Below, in pieces: positions 1 to 8,668 of a stretch of 64,000 nt of DNA. The stretch lies in NCBI GenBank assembly GCA_037446355.1, contig JBBIIT010000011.1:1-64000 (forward strand), written 5' to 3'. Each line of letters starts with the position of its first letter. The stretch's first letter is position 1. The notes under the pieces are model-generated. The model was not told the origin of the DNA. It saw only the letters and a list, made by a program, of their open reading frames with translations, and ran no database searches. The DNA is from Roseiarcus sp037446355. GTDB taxonomy: Bacteria; Pseudomonadota; Alphaproteobacteria; Rhizobiales; Beijerinckiaceae. A program made the translations under genes and the position numbers.

Positions 1-471
1 TTAGGCCCCGCACTGGAAATCGAGCTTGACCACCTTACTGGCTTTTCCTGCGCGAACCTCGAGCGTCAGGGGCATACAGGTGGCGTTCTCGATCAGCAGC
101 GCCTTATGCTCGATCCCGTCGGCGCCGAACACGAAGTTGGTGAACGCCTTGTGCGTTACGATGGACTGACCGGTGCGGCTTGTCTGCACGATATCGACCG
201 TCGCGGTCGCATATTTCGGCGCGACATTCTTCTCGCCTTGAAACACGATATCGAACAGCACCGCGGACGCGGAATCGTGGTCAGGTCCGCCGCCCTTGGC
301 GAGATTTTGAAACGGCGGCGCGCCGATGATGTTGTCGGAGAGCTTTCCCGTATGTTCCCAGAACAACGACGCCTTGACGTCGATGACTTTCAATTCGGCG
401 GCGGAGGCCGCGCTCGCGGCGAACGCGACGGCGGCGAATATCCCGGCAATGCGCTTCACGAAAATCCCCAT
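1..471 (-). CDS. Hypothetical exported protein
   Basis: This 156-residue protein begins with a basic n-region and an alanine-rich hydrophobic stretch ending near residue 24 (ASAASA-AE), which looks like a Sec signal peptide. The mature part is predicted soluble and probably periplasmic. It has two cysteines, one at about residue 132 and one two residues from the C-terminus, that could form a disulfide. No catalytic motif or family is recognised. The stop codon lies exactly at the window edge, so the gene is complete. It is co-oriented with the Bax-inhibitor gene about 100 bases upstream, but a shared transcript is unproven. Confidence 0.7.
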   Translation of the reverse strand: MGIFVKRIAGIFAAVAFAASAASAAELKVIDVKASLFWEHTGKLSDNIIGAPPFQNLAKGGGPDHDSASAVLFDIVFQGEKNVAPKYATATVDIVQTSRTGQSIVTHKAFTNFVFGADGIEHKALLIENATCMPLTLEVRAGKASKVVKLDFQCGA

Positions 472-576
472 TTTGAAAATGCGCGCTTCTTTTCATGCCG
501 TCGCAACGGCGCCGACCCACAAAAAAGCCCCGGATCGCCACGCGAGCCGGGGCCTGAAAACCTCCGCCAGATCAGA

Positions 577-1338
577 TCAGTTGCGGCGATCGCCGAACAG
601 ATACAGCAACTGCTGGAACATGTTGATAAAATCCAGATACAATTTCAGCGCGCCGTAGATCGCCTTCTTTTCGGTGGCCTCGTAGCCGTCGCCGGCGAAA
701 TAATTCTCCTTGATCGCCTGCGTATCCCAGGCGGTCAGCCCGGCGAACACGACGATGCCGAGGATCGACAAAGCCCATTGCAGGCCGGAACTCGCCAGGA
801 AGATGTTGACGACGCTGGCGATCACCAAGCCGAAGAGGCCCATCACCATGAACGAGCCCATCGCTGAGAGGCTGCGCGGAGTTGTGTAGCCGTAGAGGCT
901 TAGCGCGCCGAAGGCAGCCGCGGTCTCGAAAAAGACGTTGGCGATCGACGCCTTGGTGAACACCAGGAAGATCGTCGACATCGACAGGCCGATCAGAGCG
1001 GCGAAAGCCAAGAACACGGCCCGCGCCGCGCCGGCCGACATCGAGTTTCGCCCGGCGGAAATTGCGAACACGAGCCCCAGCGGAGCGAAGATCACCAGCC
1101 AACGGAGCGGCGAAACGTAGATGGCTTCGCCGAACGAGGTCAGACCCGCGATATGCCCGCTCGCCGATTCGACAACGCCGAGCTTGTAGGCGGCGAAGGC
1201 GACCAGCCCGGTCAACCCGAGGCCAAGGGTCATGTGATTGTAAACGCCGATCATATAGGTCCGCAGACCCTGATCGATGACGGCGCCGGACCGGCCGACG
1301 CCGGCTCTGGGACTGGCGAAGCGGTCGAAATTGGACAT
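577..1338 (-). CDS. Bax inhibitor-1/YccA family membrane protein
   Basis: The 253-residue product has about seven closely spaced hydrophobic segments after a short cytoplasmic N-terminus, and motifs of the TMBIM/YccA family, such as a late segment with AWDTQAIK followed by a C-terminal ALKLYLDFINMF helix. Family members are inner-membrane proteins; bacterial ones are linked to pH-gated calcium leak or to modulation of FtsH, but the role here is not shown. The start at 1338 is chosen over an in-frame ATG 51 bases upstream because a GTGAGG ribosome-binding site precedes it at good spacing. Confidence 0.9.
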   Translation of the reverse strand: MSNFDRFASPRAGVGRSGAVIDQGLRTYMIGVYNHMTLGLGLTGLVAFAAYKLGVVESASGHIAGLTSFGEAIYVSPLRWLVIFAPLGLVFAISAGRNSMSAGAARAVFLAFAALIGLSMSTIFLVFTKASIANVFFETAAAFGALSLYGYTTPRSLSAMGSFMVMGLFGLVIASVVNIFLASSGLQWALSILGIVVFAGLTAWDTQAIKENYFAGDGYEATEKKAIYGALKLYLDFINMFQQLLYLFGDRRN

Positions 1339-1714
1339 GGAAAACCTCACTTGAAGCGAGCGGGAACGGTTCATCGACTTTCGCCGCAACGTCCCGTCGC
1401 CGCCAATATGGTCGGGCGCCCGCCCGCGCGCAAGTGGCAGACGCGCTGCGTCGCGAACCCAGTCGCGCGCTTCGATCGCGCAAGTCTCGGGCGAACATGG
1501 GGATTTCGCGCGTAGCGCGCCGCCGCCGCCCGGCCGGCCGGCCGATGTCGCAGAATCGTTTAGGCGATTGCCGTCACATAACTGTCATGCAATCGTCGTA
1601 AACGAGTTGCGCTCGCGGCGTAAGGGGAGCGCGGTCCATCCCGTGAGCGCAGGCGTCGGCCCGGCGGCGGGCGTTGAACCCCCTAGTTCCCCAACCGGAT
1701 TTGAGAGGCGTCAG
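1339..1714. other. Intergenic region between divergent genes; pst promoter region
   Basis: This stretch of about 375 bases separates the Bax-inhibitor gene and pstS, which point away from each other. It contains the PHO box at 1571-1588. The rest is GC-rich, and reading frames through it look like spurious high-GC frames. I see no other gene. Confidence 0.6.
1571..1588 (+). promoter_or_regulatory. PHO box (PhoB binding site) upstream of pstS
   Basis: Two 7-base direct repeats, CCGTCAC and CTGTCAT, are separated by the AT-rich 4-mer ATAA, giving the 11-base repeat period of a PhoB site (consensus CTGTCAT-N4-CTGTCAT). The second repeat is perfect and the first has two mismatches. The site lies about 126 bases upstream of the pstS start. 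It implies phosphate-starvation induction of pstSCAB-phoU-phoB by the PhoB encoded at the end of the same cluster. Confidence 0.8.
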
Positions 1715-2764
1715 ATGAAATTTTCGCACGTTGCTTACGCGACCGCCCTGGCGGCGGCGTTTTCCGCCGCCGCGCCCGCTTTCGCGACCGACGTCACCGG
1801 CGCCGGCTCGACCTTCGCGTTTCCGATTCTGGCCAAGTGGGCTGACGCCTACAAGAAGGAGACCGGCAACGGACTCAACTATCAATCGATCGGCTCGGGC
1901 GGCGGCATCAAACAGATCAAGGCCAACACTGTGACTTTCGGCGCCACCGACCAACCGCTCAAGGTCGCCGACCTCGACGCCGCCGGTCTCGTGCAATGGC
2001 CGCAGATCATGGGCGGCATCGTCCCGGTCGTGAACCTTGACGGCGTCAAGCCCGGCGATCTGGTCATCGACGGCCCGACCCTCGCCGCGATCTTCCAGGG
2101 CAAAATCACGAAATGGAACGACCCGGCCATCGCCAAGCTGAACCCGAAGGCGGCATTGAGCGATCTCGCCATCGCCGTCGTTCATCGCTCCGACGGGTCG
2201 GGCACCACCTTCAACTTCACCGACTATCTTTCCAAGGTTTCGCCGGACTGGAAATCGGCGATCGGCGAGAACACCGCGGTCGAATGGCCCGTCGGCATTG
2301 GCTCCAAGGGCAACGAGGGCGTCGCCGCCGGCGTCAGCCAAACCAAGGGCGCGATCGGCTATGTCGAATATGCCTACGCCAAGCAGAACAAGATGACCTA
2401 CGCCGACATGATCAACCATGACGGCAAGACGGTCGCCCCGACGACCGCTACGTTCCAAGCCGCCGCCGCCAACGCCGACTGGACGCACGCGCCTGGCTAT
2501 TACCAGATTCTCACCGACCAGCCGGGCGCCGAATCCTGGCCGATCACCGCCTCCACCTTCATGCTGATGCACAAGAAAGCCGCCGACAGCGCCAACTCGG
2601 CCGAAGCGATCAAGTTCTTCGATTGGTCGTTCGCCAATGGCGCCAAGATGGCTGCCGAACTCGACTATATCCCGATGCCCGACGCGGTCGTCGCGCTCAT
2701 CAAGAAGACCTGGGCGACCGAGCTTAAGGGCGCCGACGACAAGCCGCTCTACGCCGGCAAGTAA
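1715..2764 (+). CDS. pstS: Phosphate ABC transporter substrate-binding protein PstS
   Basis: PstS captures phosphate in the periplasm and delivers it to the PstCA permease. The 349-residue protein has a Sec signal peptide (MKFSHVAYATALAAAF... ending AFA-TD). The mature start VTGAGSTFAFPI carries the phosphate-binding loop typical of PstS, followed by the conserved SGGGIKQI and RSDGSGTTFNFTDYL segments. The ATG at 1715 follows a GAGAGGCG ribosome site; an upstream in-frame start at 1568 would put extra residues before the signal peptide and is rejected. It is the first gene of the Pst-Pho cluster. Confidence 0.97.
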   Translation: MKFSHVAYATALAAAFSAAAPAFATDVTGAGSTFAFPILAKWADAYKKETGNGLNYQSIGSGGGIKQIKANTVTFGATDQPLKVADLDAAGLVQWPQIMGGIVPVVNLDGVKPGDLVIDGPTLAAIFQGKITKWNDPAIAKLNPKAALSDLAIAVVHRSDGSGTTFNFTDYLSKVSPDWKSAIGENTAVEWPVGIGSKGNEGVAAGVSQTKGAIGYVEYAYAKQNKMTYADMINHDGKTVAPTTATFQAAAANADWTHAPGYYQILTDQPGAESWPITASTFMLMHKKAADSANSAEAIKFFDWSFANGAKMAAELDYIPMPDAVVALIKKTWATELKGADDKPLYAGK

Positions 2765-2782
2765 CCGGCGTCCTCGGGACAA

Positions 2783-2850
2783 GGGCCGCCCGGCGCGGCC
2801 CCTCCCGTCGACACGACGACAACGCTTCGCCGCCGCCTCGGCGGCGAAGC
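2783..2850 (+). promoter_or_regulatory. Two hairpins in the pstS-pstC spacer
   Basis: The first hairpin has a perfect 7-bp stem (GGGCCGC/GCGGCCC, 2783-2801). The second has a perfect 12-bp stem with a 3-base loop (2824-2850). Neither is followed by a T-run, so they look like 3'-end stabilisers or partial attenuators rather than intrinsic terminators. Such structures after pstS often let the binding protein be made in excess over the membrane subunits; that role here is inference. Confidence 0.5.
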
Positions 2851-2874
2851 CAAGTTCCTGGAAGGAGCGTGAGC

Positions 2875-3870
2875 GTGGCCGATGTCGCGATGAACAGCGC
2901 CAACTTGGCGAAGTCGGCCTCTCGCGAACGGGCGGCGGCGCTCAACGCCCTTAAATTCGGCGACGGACTGTTCAAGAATCTCACTCTCGCCGCCGCGCTG
3001 ACGGTTCTTCTGATCTTGACCGGCGTCATCGTTTCGCTCGTCGTCGGCTCGCTGCCGGCCCTGCGCGAATTCGGCTTCGGATTTCTGTTTTCCTCGACCT
3101 GGAATCCGGTCAGCGAGAAATTCGGCGCGCTGGCGGCCATATCGGGCACGATCACGACCTCGATCATCGCCATGGTCATCGCGGTGCCGATCGGTCTGGG
3201 CGTCGCGGTGTTCCTGACCGAACTCTGCCCGCAATCGCTCCGCCGCCCGATCGGCGTCGCGATCGAATTGTTGGCCGGAATTCCGTCGATCATTTATGGC
3301 ATCTGGGGCCTGTTCGTGTTCGCCCCGATCGTCCAGCAATTTGTCGAGCCTCCGCTTATCGCGCTGTTCGGTCATGTCCCGCTGCTGTCCAGCGCCTTCG
3401 CCGGCCCGCCTTATGGCATCGGCACGCTGACGGCCGGCTTCGTGCTCGCGATCATGGTGCTGCCGTTCATCACTTCGATCTCGCGCGACGTCTTCAACAC
3501 CGTACCGCCCGTGCTGAAGGAAGCCGCTTACGGCGTCGGCTGCACCAGGTGGGAAGTGGTGCGCAGCGTCGTCATGCCCTACACCCGCGTCGGCGTGATC
3601 GGCGGCGTCATGCTCGGCCTCGGGCGCGCGCTCGGCGAGACGATGGCGGTGACTTTCGTCATCGGCAACGCGCACAAGATCTCGTCTTCGCTGCTGGCGC
3701 CGGGAACGACGATCTCGGCCACCATCGCCAACGAATTCACCGAGGCGGAGGGCGATCTGTACACATCCTCGCTGATCGCGCTCGGCCTCATTCTCTTTGT
3801 CATCACCTTCGCGGTGCTCGCCGCCGCGCGCCTGATGCTTGCGCGTCTCGAGAAGCAGAAGGGGGCCTGA
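2875..3870 (+). CDS. pstC: Phosphate ABC transporter permease PstC
   Basis: PstC is one of the two inner-membrane permease subunits of the high-affinity phosphate importer. The roughly 331-residue product has a hydrophilic N-terminus, then six or more transmembrane segments. It carries the binding-protein-dependent permease (EAA-type) loop, KEAAYGVGCTRWEVVRSVVMPYTRVG. The GTG at 2875 is chosen because AGGAG ends 7 bases before it; a GTG at 2869 in the same frame sits too close to that site, and an ATG at 2890 is also possible. The gene ends three bases before pstA, so the two are co-transcribed. Confidence 0.95.
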   Translation: MADVAMNSANLAKSASRERAAALNALKFGDGLFKNLTLAAALTVLLILTGVIVSLVVGSLPALREFGFGFLFSSTWNPVSEKFGALAAISGTITTSIIAMVIAVPIGLGVAVFLTELCPQSLRRPIGVAIELLAGIPSIIYGIWGLFVFAPIVQQFVEPPLIALFGHVPLLSSAFAGPPYGIGTLTAGFVLAIMVLPFITSISRDVFNTVPPVLKEAAYGVGCTRWEVVRSVVMPYTRVGVIGGVMLGLGRALGETMAVTFVIGNAHKISSSLLAPGTTISATIANEFTEAEGDLYTSSLIALGLILFVITFAVLAAARLMLARLEKQKGA

Positions 3871-3873
3871 CGC

Positions 3874-4713
3874 ATGACATTGTACGGAAATCGTCGCCGC
3901 TCGAATGCGCTCGTCATGAGTCTTTGCTATGGCGCGACCGCCTTCGGGCTCGGCTTCCTCGCGCTGATTCTGGGCACGCTGCTGGTGCGCGGCGCCCAGG
4001 GCCTCAACCTCGCCGTGTTCACGCAGATGACCCCGGCGCCGGGCAATCAGGGCGGCCTCTTGAACGCCATCGTCGGCTCGCTGATCATGACCATTCTGGG
4101 CGTGCTGATCGGCACGCCGCTCGGCATGTTGGCGGGCGCCTATATGGCCGAATACGGGCGCTACAGCAGGCTGACCACGCTCGTGCGCTTCATCAACGAT
4201 ATCCTGCTCAGCGCGCCCTCGATTGTCATTGGCCTCTTCGTTTACGAGATCATGGTCGCGCAGATGGGGCATTTTTCGGCGATCGCCGGCGTCGTCGCGC
4301 TCGCGCTGCTGGTCGTGCCCGTCGTCGTGCGAACCACCGAGGACATGTTGTTGTTGGTTCCGGCCCCGCTGCGCGAGGCGGCGAGCGCGCTCGGAATGCC
4401 GCGTTCGCATGTAATCTTGAAAGTCGCGGTCAGGGCGGCGCGCGCCGGTCTCATCACTGGCGTGCTGCTGGCCATCGCCCGCGTCAGCGGCGAAACCGCC
4501 CCGCTGCTTTTCACCTCTCTGAACGATCAATTCTTCAGCACGAACCTGAACGCGCCTATGGCCAGTCTGCCGATTGCGATCTTCCAGTTCGCGCTTAGCC
4601 CGTACAAGGACTGGCAGCAATTGGCCTGGACCGGCGCGCTGCTCATTACGCTTGCCGTGCTCACGCTTTCGATTTTTGCGCGCTGGCTCGGCGCTTCGAG
4701 GACCGCTCCATGA
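3874..4713 (+). CDS. pstA: Phosphate ABC transporter permease PstA
   Basis: PstA pairs with PstC to form the phosphate translocation pore. The 279-residue protein has about six transmembrane helices. Its cytoplasmic coupling loop, LREAASALGMPRSHVILKVAVRAA, contacts the PstB ATPase. This is close to the usual PstA length. The start lies three bases after the pstC stop, and the last four bases (ATGA) overlap the pstB start, which indicates translational coupling. Confidence 0.96.
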   Translation: MTLYGNRRRSNALVMSLCYGATAFGLGFLALILGTLLVRGAQGLNLAVFTQMTPAPGNQGGLLNAIVGSLIMTILGVLIGTPLGMLAGAYMAEYGRYSRLTTLVRFINDILLSAPSIVIGLFVYEIMVAQMGHFSAIAGVVALALLVVPVVVRTTEDMLLLVPAPLREAASALGMPRSHVILKVAVRAARAGLITGVLLAIARVSGETAPLLFTSLNDQFFSTNLNAPMASLPIAIFQFALSPYKDWQQLAWTGALLITLAVLTLSIFARWLGASRTAP

Positions 4714-5495
4714 ACGCCGTCGCCCCCATCGCCGTGAACGCCAGCGAAAAAATAAGCGTGCGCGATCTGAAATTCTACTACGGCGCCAATCTGGCGTTGA
4801 AGAGCATTTCGATGCCGCTGCTCGCCAACAAGGTGACCGCCTTCATCGGCCCGTCGGGCTGCGGGAAGTCGACGCTGCTGCGCGTTCTCAATCGGATGTA
4901 CGAGCTTTATCCGAACCAGCGCGCCGATGGCGAGGTGCTGCTCGACGGCAAGAACATTCTCGACCCCGACGAGGACGTCAACCAGTTGCGCTCGCGCGTC
5001 GGCATGGTGTTCCAGAAACCCACGCCGTTCCCGATGACCATTTACGACAATATCGCCTTCGGCGTCCGCCTCTACGAGAAGATTTCCAAATCCGAAATGG
5101 ACGAGCGGGTGGAGAGGGCGCTGCGCGGCGCCGCGCTGTGGGGAGAGGTCAAGGACAAGCTTGGCGCGAGCGGCCTCAGCCTTTCGGGCGGCCAGCAACA
5201 ACGCCTGTGCATCGCGCGCACGGTGGCGATCCGGCCCGAGGTCATTCTGTTTGACGAGCCCTGCTCGGCGCTGGATCCGATCTCCACCGCCAAGGTCGAG
5301 GAACTGATCGACGAATTGAAGGCGAATTACACGATCGCCATCGTCACCCATTCCATGCAGCAGGCGGCGCGCGTTTCCGATTTCACCGCGTTCATGTATT
5401 TGGGCGAACTGATCGAATACGGCGTCACCAGCCAGGTTTTCACCGCGCCCAAGAACAAGCGGACGCAGGACTACATTACCGGTCGCTTCGGCTGA
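4710..5495 (+). CDS. pstB: Phosphate ABC transporter ATP-binding protein PstB
   Basis: This 261-residue ATPase powers phosphate import through PstCA. It shows Walker A GPSGCGKS (residues 47-54), a Q-loop with MVFQKPTPFPM, the ABC signature LSGGQQ (about 158-163), Walker B VILFDEP (about 178-184) and an H-loop in IVTHSMQQA. Its length and motifs are typical of PstB. The start codon overlaps the pstA stop by ATGA. Together with PhoU and PstSCA it is also expected to signal phosphate status to the PhoR kinase. Confidence 0.97.
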   Translation: MNAVAPIAVNASEKISVRDLKFYYGANLALKSISMPLLANKVTAFIGPSGCGKSTLLRVLNRMYELYPNQRADGEVLLDGKNILDPDEDVNQLRSRVGMVFQKPTPFPMTIYDNIAFGVRLYEKISKSEMDERVERALRGAALWGEVKDKLGASGLSLSGGQQQRLCIARTVAIRPEVILFDEPCSALDPISTAKVEELIDELKANYTIAIVTHSMQQAARVSDFTAFMYLGELIEYGVTSQVFTAPKNKRTQDYITGRFG

Positions 5496-5536
5496 ACGCG
5501 AAACGCCCGGCGCACGCAATTCAAGGACCGCATTAC

Positions 5537-6247
5537 ATGAGCGAACACACCGTCAGGGGCTATGACGTCGAGCTGGAGGCCCTCGGGCGCAAGATCGCCG
5601 AGATGGGCGGTATCGCCGAGATGATGGTCTCGCAGGCGATTGAGGCGCTTTCGACCGGCGATATGGAACTCGCGCGCAAAGTCGTGGCGACCGACGCGCG
5701 CCTCGACAATCTGCAACGCGAAATCGACGAACAATCCATTCTCACGCTGGCGCGCCGACAACCTGTCGCTGTCGATCTGCGCGAAATCATTGTCGCGATC
5801 CGCGTTTCGAGCGATCTCGAGCGCGTCGGCGATCTGGCCAAGAGTATCGCCAAGCGCGCGATCAAAATCGCCGGCGAATCGGGCGTCGTTCACGCGGTGG
5901 TCGGCATCAAGCACATGGCCGACCTCGCCGCGACGCAATTGAAGGACGTGCTCGACGCCTACGCGCAGCGCGACACCGAACGCGCGATGACGGTTTGGAA
6001 TCAAGACGCCGAACTCGACGCCCTCGAGGACTCCATCTTCCGCGACCTGCTGACGCGCATGATGGAAGACCCGCGCAACATAACTTTCTGCACGCATCTG
6101 TTGTTCTGCTCAAAGAACATCGAGCGCATCGGCGACCACACGACCAACATCGCCGAGAACATCGTCTATCTCGCCACCGGCGAGACCCTACCCACCGATC
6201 GGCCGCGCGCGAGCGCCGCTCACGTTGAGAATGCCGCCGCGAAGTGA
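5537..6247 (+). CDS. phoU: Phosphate signalling protein PhoU
   Basis: PhoU is a cytoplasmic all-helical protein that restrains Pst transport and PhoR signalling when phosphate is plentiful. The 236-residue product contains two repeated three-helix PhoU domains. Each has the family acidic signature, for example DLERVGDLAKSIAKRA in the first and NIERIGDHTTNIAENI in the second, where acidic residues bind metal. It lies 41 bases downstream of pstB in the same operon. The length and order are standard for the family. Confidence 0.96.
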   Translation: MSEHTVRGYDVELEALGRKIAEMGGIAEMMVSQAIEALSTGDMELARKVVATDARLDNLQREIDEQSILTLARRQPVAVDLREIIVAIRVSSDLERVGDLAKSIAKRAIKIAGESGVVHAVVGIKHMADLAATQLKDVLDAYAQRDTERAMTVWNQDAELDALEDSIFRDLLTRMMEDPRNITFCTHLLFCSKNIERIGDHTTNIAENIVYLATGETLPTDRPRASAAHVENAAAK

Positions 6248-6279
6248 GCGCGTCGCGGCGGAATGAGGAGACCTGACGT

Positions 6280-7020
6280 ATGAACGAGCAAACGGTCGAG
6301 GTTCCCCGCAAGTCCAACCTGGCGTCGGCGCCGCGCATCCTCGTCGTCGAAGACGAGACCGACCTCGGACTGCTGTTGGCCTACAATTTCGAAGCTGAAG
6401 GATTCCAGGTCGACGTCTGCGAGCGCGGCGATGAAGTCGAGATGCGGCTCGAAGAGCGATTGCCCGACCTCGTCGTGCTCGACTGGATGCTGCCCGGGGT
6501 CTCCGGGCTCGAACTTTGCCGTCGGATGCGGGCACGGGACAACACCCGTTCCATTCCGGTCATCATGCTGACCGCCCGCGGCGAGGAGAACGAGCGCGTG
6601 CGCGGCCTCACGGTCGGCGCCGACGACTATATCGTCAAGCCGTTCTCGGTGCCGGAACTGCTCGCGCGTGTGAAGGCGCTGCTGCGGCGATCGAGCCCGG
6701 AGCGAATCGCCACGCAGTTGTCGGCGGGCGAACTGGCGCTCGATCGCGAAACCCGGCGCGTCAAACGCGGCGCGCGCGACGTGCACCTCGGCCCGACCGA
6801 ATTCCGCCTGCTCGAATTCCTGATCGAGCGCCCGGGCCGCGTCTATTCGCGCGCCCAGTTGCTCGACAGCGTGTGGGGCCAGACGGTCGAGATCGACGAG
6901 CGCACGGTCGACGTGCATATCGGCCGCTTGCGCAAGGCGCTTTCGCGCGGGCGCGAACGCGATCCGATCCGCACGGTCCGCGGTGCCGGCTATTCCTTCG
7001 ACGAAACGTTCGGAAAGTAG
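6280..7020 (+). CDS. phoB: Phosphate regulon response regulator PhoB
   Basis: PhoB activates phosphate-starvation genes by binding PHO boxes such as the one before pstS. The 246-residue OmpR-family protein has an N-terminal receiver domain with an acidic pocket (E24, D25), phospho-acceptor D68 in VVLDWMLPG, a conserved Thr in MLTARGEE and Lys in VKPFS. A C-terminal winged-helix domain follows, ending RTVRGAGYSF. It is the last gene of the cluster, about 30 bases after phoU. The partner kinase gene phoR is not adjacent. Confidence 0.95.
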   Translation: MNEQTVEVPRKSNLASAPRILVVEDETDLGLLLAYNFEAEGFQVDVCERGDEVEMRLEERLPDLVVLDWMLPGVSGLELCRRMRARDNTRSIPVIMLTARGEENERVRGLTVGADDYIVKPFSVPELLARVKALLRRSSPERIATQLSAGELALDRETRRVKRGARDVHLGPTEFRLLEFLIERPGRVYSRAQLLDSVWGQTVEIDERTVDVHIGRLRKALSRGRERDPIRTVRGAGYSFDETFGK

Positions 7021-7033
7021 CTCGGGCCAGCGT

Positions 7034-7657
7034 TCAGGGTTCGAGTTCGCTGTCCCAGTAAAGGTAGTCCATCCAACTTGCGTGCAGATAGTTGGGCGGA
7101 AACAGCCGGCCATTTTGATGCAGATCGTGCACGGTCGGCTGATACGGCTCGCGCTCGGGCCACATGCGCGCGACCGAGGGCATCATGTCGGCCTTCTTGA
7201 GGTTGCAGGCCGAGCAGGCGGCGACCACGTTCTCCCAGGTTGTGACGCCGCCCTTGGAGCGCGGGATCACATGGTCGAAGGTCAATTCCTCGCGTTCGCC
7301 GCAATACTGGCAGGTGAACCTGTCGCGCAGGAACACGTTGAACCGGGTGAACGCGGGAAACCGCGACGGCTTGACGTAGCTCTTGAGCGAAACCACCGAT
7401 GGCAGCCGCATTTCGAAACTCGGGCTGCGAACGCGCATTTCGTATTCGGAGACGATATTCACGCGATCGAGGAACACGGCCTTGATGGCGTCCTGCCAGC
7501 ACCAGACCGACAGCGGATAATAACTCAACGGGCGAAAGTCCGCGTTGAGCACCAAGGCCGGACACGTCTCCGGCGAAACCGCTTGAACATGAACCGTCAA
7601 ATTGACGCTCCGTTCCCCCGCTTTCGTGGCCGCCGAAACGAATCCGGCCGCGCTCAT
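7034..7657 (-). CDS. HNH endonuclease
   Basis: The 207-residue protein has a C-terminal HNH nuclease domain: CQYCG and CSACN zinc ligands flank the catalytic FDHVIPRSKGG strand-loop and an ENVV helix asparagine. The N-terminal half, beginning ALVLNADFRPLSYYPLSVW, is the usual leader of this widespread chromosomal HNH family, whose cellular role is unclear. It ends 13 bases from the phoB stop in convergent orientation. No ribosome site decides the start clearly, so the first residues are uncertain. Confidence 0.88.
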   Translation of the reverse strand: MSAAGFVSAATKAGERSVNLTVHVQAVSPETCPALVLNADFRPLSYYPLSVWCWQDAIKAVFLDRVNIVSEYEMRVRSPSFEMRLPSVVSLKSYVKPSRFPAFTRFNVFLRDRFTCQYCGEREELTFDHVIPRSKGGVTTWENVVAACSACNLKKADMMPSVARMWPEREPYQPTVHDLHQNGRLFPPNYLHASWMDYLYWDSELEP

Positions 7658-7711
7658 AGTCTATAGCCAGCGTGACGCCCTTGTGAAGGCCATCCCCGAC
7701 GCGCTGTTTTG

Positions 7712-8137
7712 TCACTCCGTTCGCGCCTCTATCGCCTCCATGTCGGCGTCGGAAAGGCCAAAATGGTGACCGATTTCGTGAATCAGCACATGCGCCACCA
7801 CTTGGCCCAGCGTCTCCTCGCGCTCGCACCAGAAATCCAGCAAGGGCCGGCGGTAGAGCCAGATCATGTTGGGCAGCGTCCCGGTCTCCTCGACCGCGGG
7901 ACGATGCGCAAGACCGCGGCCGCGAAACAGTCCGAGCAGATCGAATTCGCCCTCCGCGCCCATTTCGTCGAGCGTCTCCTCGTCCGGGAAGTCGGCGACT
8001 TGGATGACGAGGCCCTCGCACAGTTTGCGAAAACCGGACGGCAGTTGCGCGTAAGCGGACCGCGCGAGTTCGTCGATGTCCTCGGCGCTCGGCGCGCGGG
8101 CGAGGCTCCATTCAGGCGACGACTTGCGCTCTCTCAT
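7712..8137 (-). CDS. Zincin-like metallopeptidase family protein
   Basis: This 141-residue protein carries the zinc-binding active-site motif HEIGHHFG near residues 120-127, with the HExxH core and an extra histidine, close to the C-terminus. It matches the small cytoplasmic metallopeptidase family (formerly DUF1025), whose substrates are unknown. The catalytic residues are intact. No signal peptide is visible. It lies 54 bases downstream of, and in line with, the HNH gene's start, so a shared transcript with its upstream neighbours is possible. Confidence 0.82.
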   Translation of the reverse strand: MRERKSSPEWSLARAPSAEDIDELARSAYAQLPSGFRKLCEGLVIQVADFPDEETLDEMGAEGEFDLLGLFRGRGLAHRPAVEETGTLPNMIWLYRRPLLDFWCEREETLGQVVAHVLIHEIGHHFGLSDADMEAIEARTE

Positions 8138-8200
8138 ATCTGGCGGATCCCTGCGGGCGGCTTGAGGCTCGCGCGAAACAACACCGGCCGCCGAGCGCAG

Positions 8201-8644
8201 TCAAACCTCGAAAGCGCGGGCGCGAACGGCCTCGAGCCGGTCGATAAGCTCGCGCGTGCGCTTCCAGACGCTCGCTCGCACCTCGGCCGCAGCTTCAGGA
8301 AATTCGAGCAAAACCCTGCGAAAGGTCTCGCCCGGCACACGCAGCAACGTCGAATCGACCGCCGCCTCCGCGTTCGAACCGCGCCGCACTTCGGTCGCCA
8401 ACGCGGTCTCGCCGATCAGCGCGCCCGCTTTGACGCGGCGCTCGGCCCCTTCAGCCTTCAGAACGATCTCGCCGGTCAGGACGAAAAACGCGGCGTCCGC
8501 CGCATCACCCGCGGCGAACAAAGATTGCCCCGCCTTCAATGCGCGCCGCTCGCATGAGAAAGCCAGCAATTGCACCGCCTCGCGCGGCAACAGATTGAAG
8601 GGCCGGGTCGCGGCCAGGCGCCGAACGTCGTTTTCGAGACTCAT
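8201..8644 (-). CDS. Cyclic nucleotide-binding domain (CRP-like sensor) protein
   Basis: The 147-residue product is a single cNMP-binding beta-roll: the region FAAGDAADAAFFVLTGEIVLKAEG and the phosphate-binding-cassette-like segment GALIGETALATEVRRGSNAEA are visible. It has no C-terminal helix-turn-helix, so it is probably not a DNA-binding CRP. It starts 24 bases after the end of the response-regulator gene on the same strand, suggesting one operon. The canonical Arg of the cassette is plausible at RRGSNAE, but the ligand is not shown. Confidence 0.82.
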   Translation of the reverse strand: MSLENDVRRLAATRPFNLLPREAVQLLAFSCERRALKAGQSLFAAGDAADAAFFVLTGEIVLKAEGAERRVKAGALIGETALATEVRRGSNAEAAVDSTLLRVPGETFRRVLLEFPEAAAEVRASVWKRTRELIDRLEAVRARAFEV

Positions 8645-8668
8645 GGGTTCAAGTTAGCAGCGTCGCGC

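Noticed and set aside
2749..4620. Long minus-strand frame of over 600 codons across pstC-pstA
   Set aside because: It lies antisense to well-supported permease genes, has an Arg/Gly/Asp-rich composition and matches no family; it is a high-GC shadow frame.
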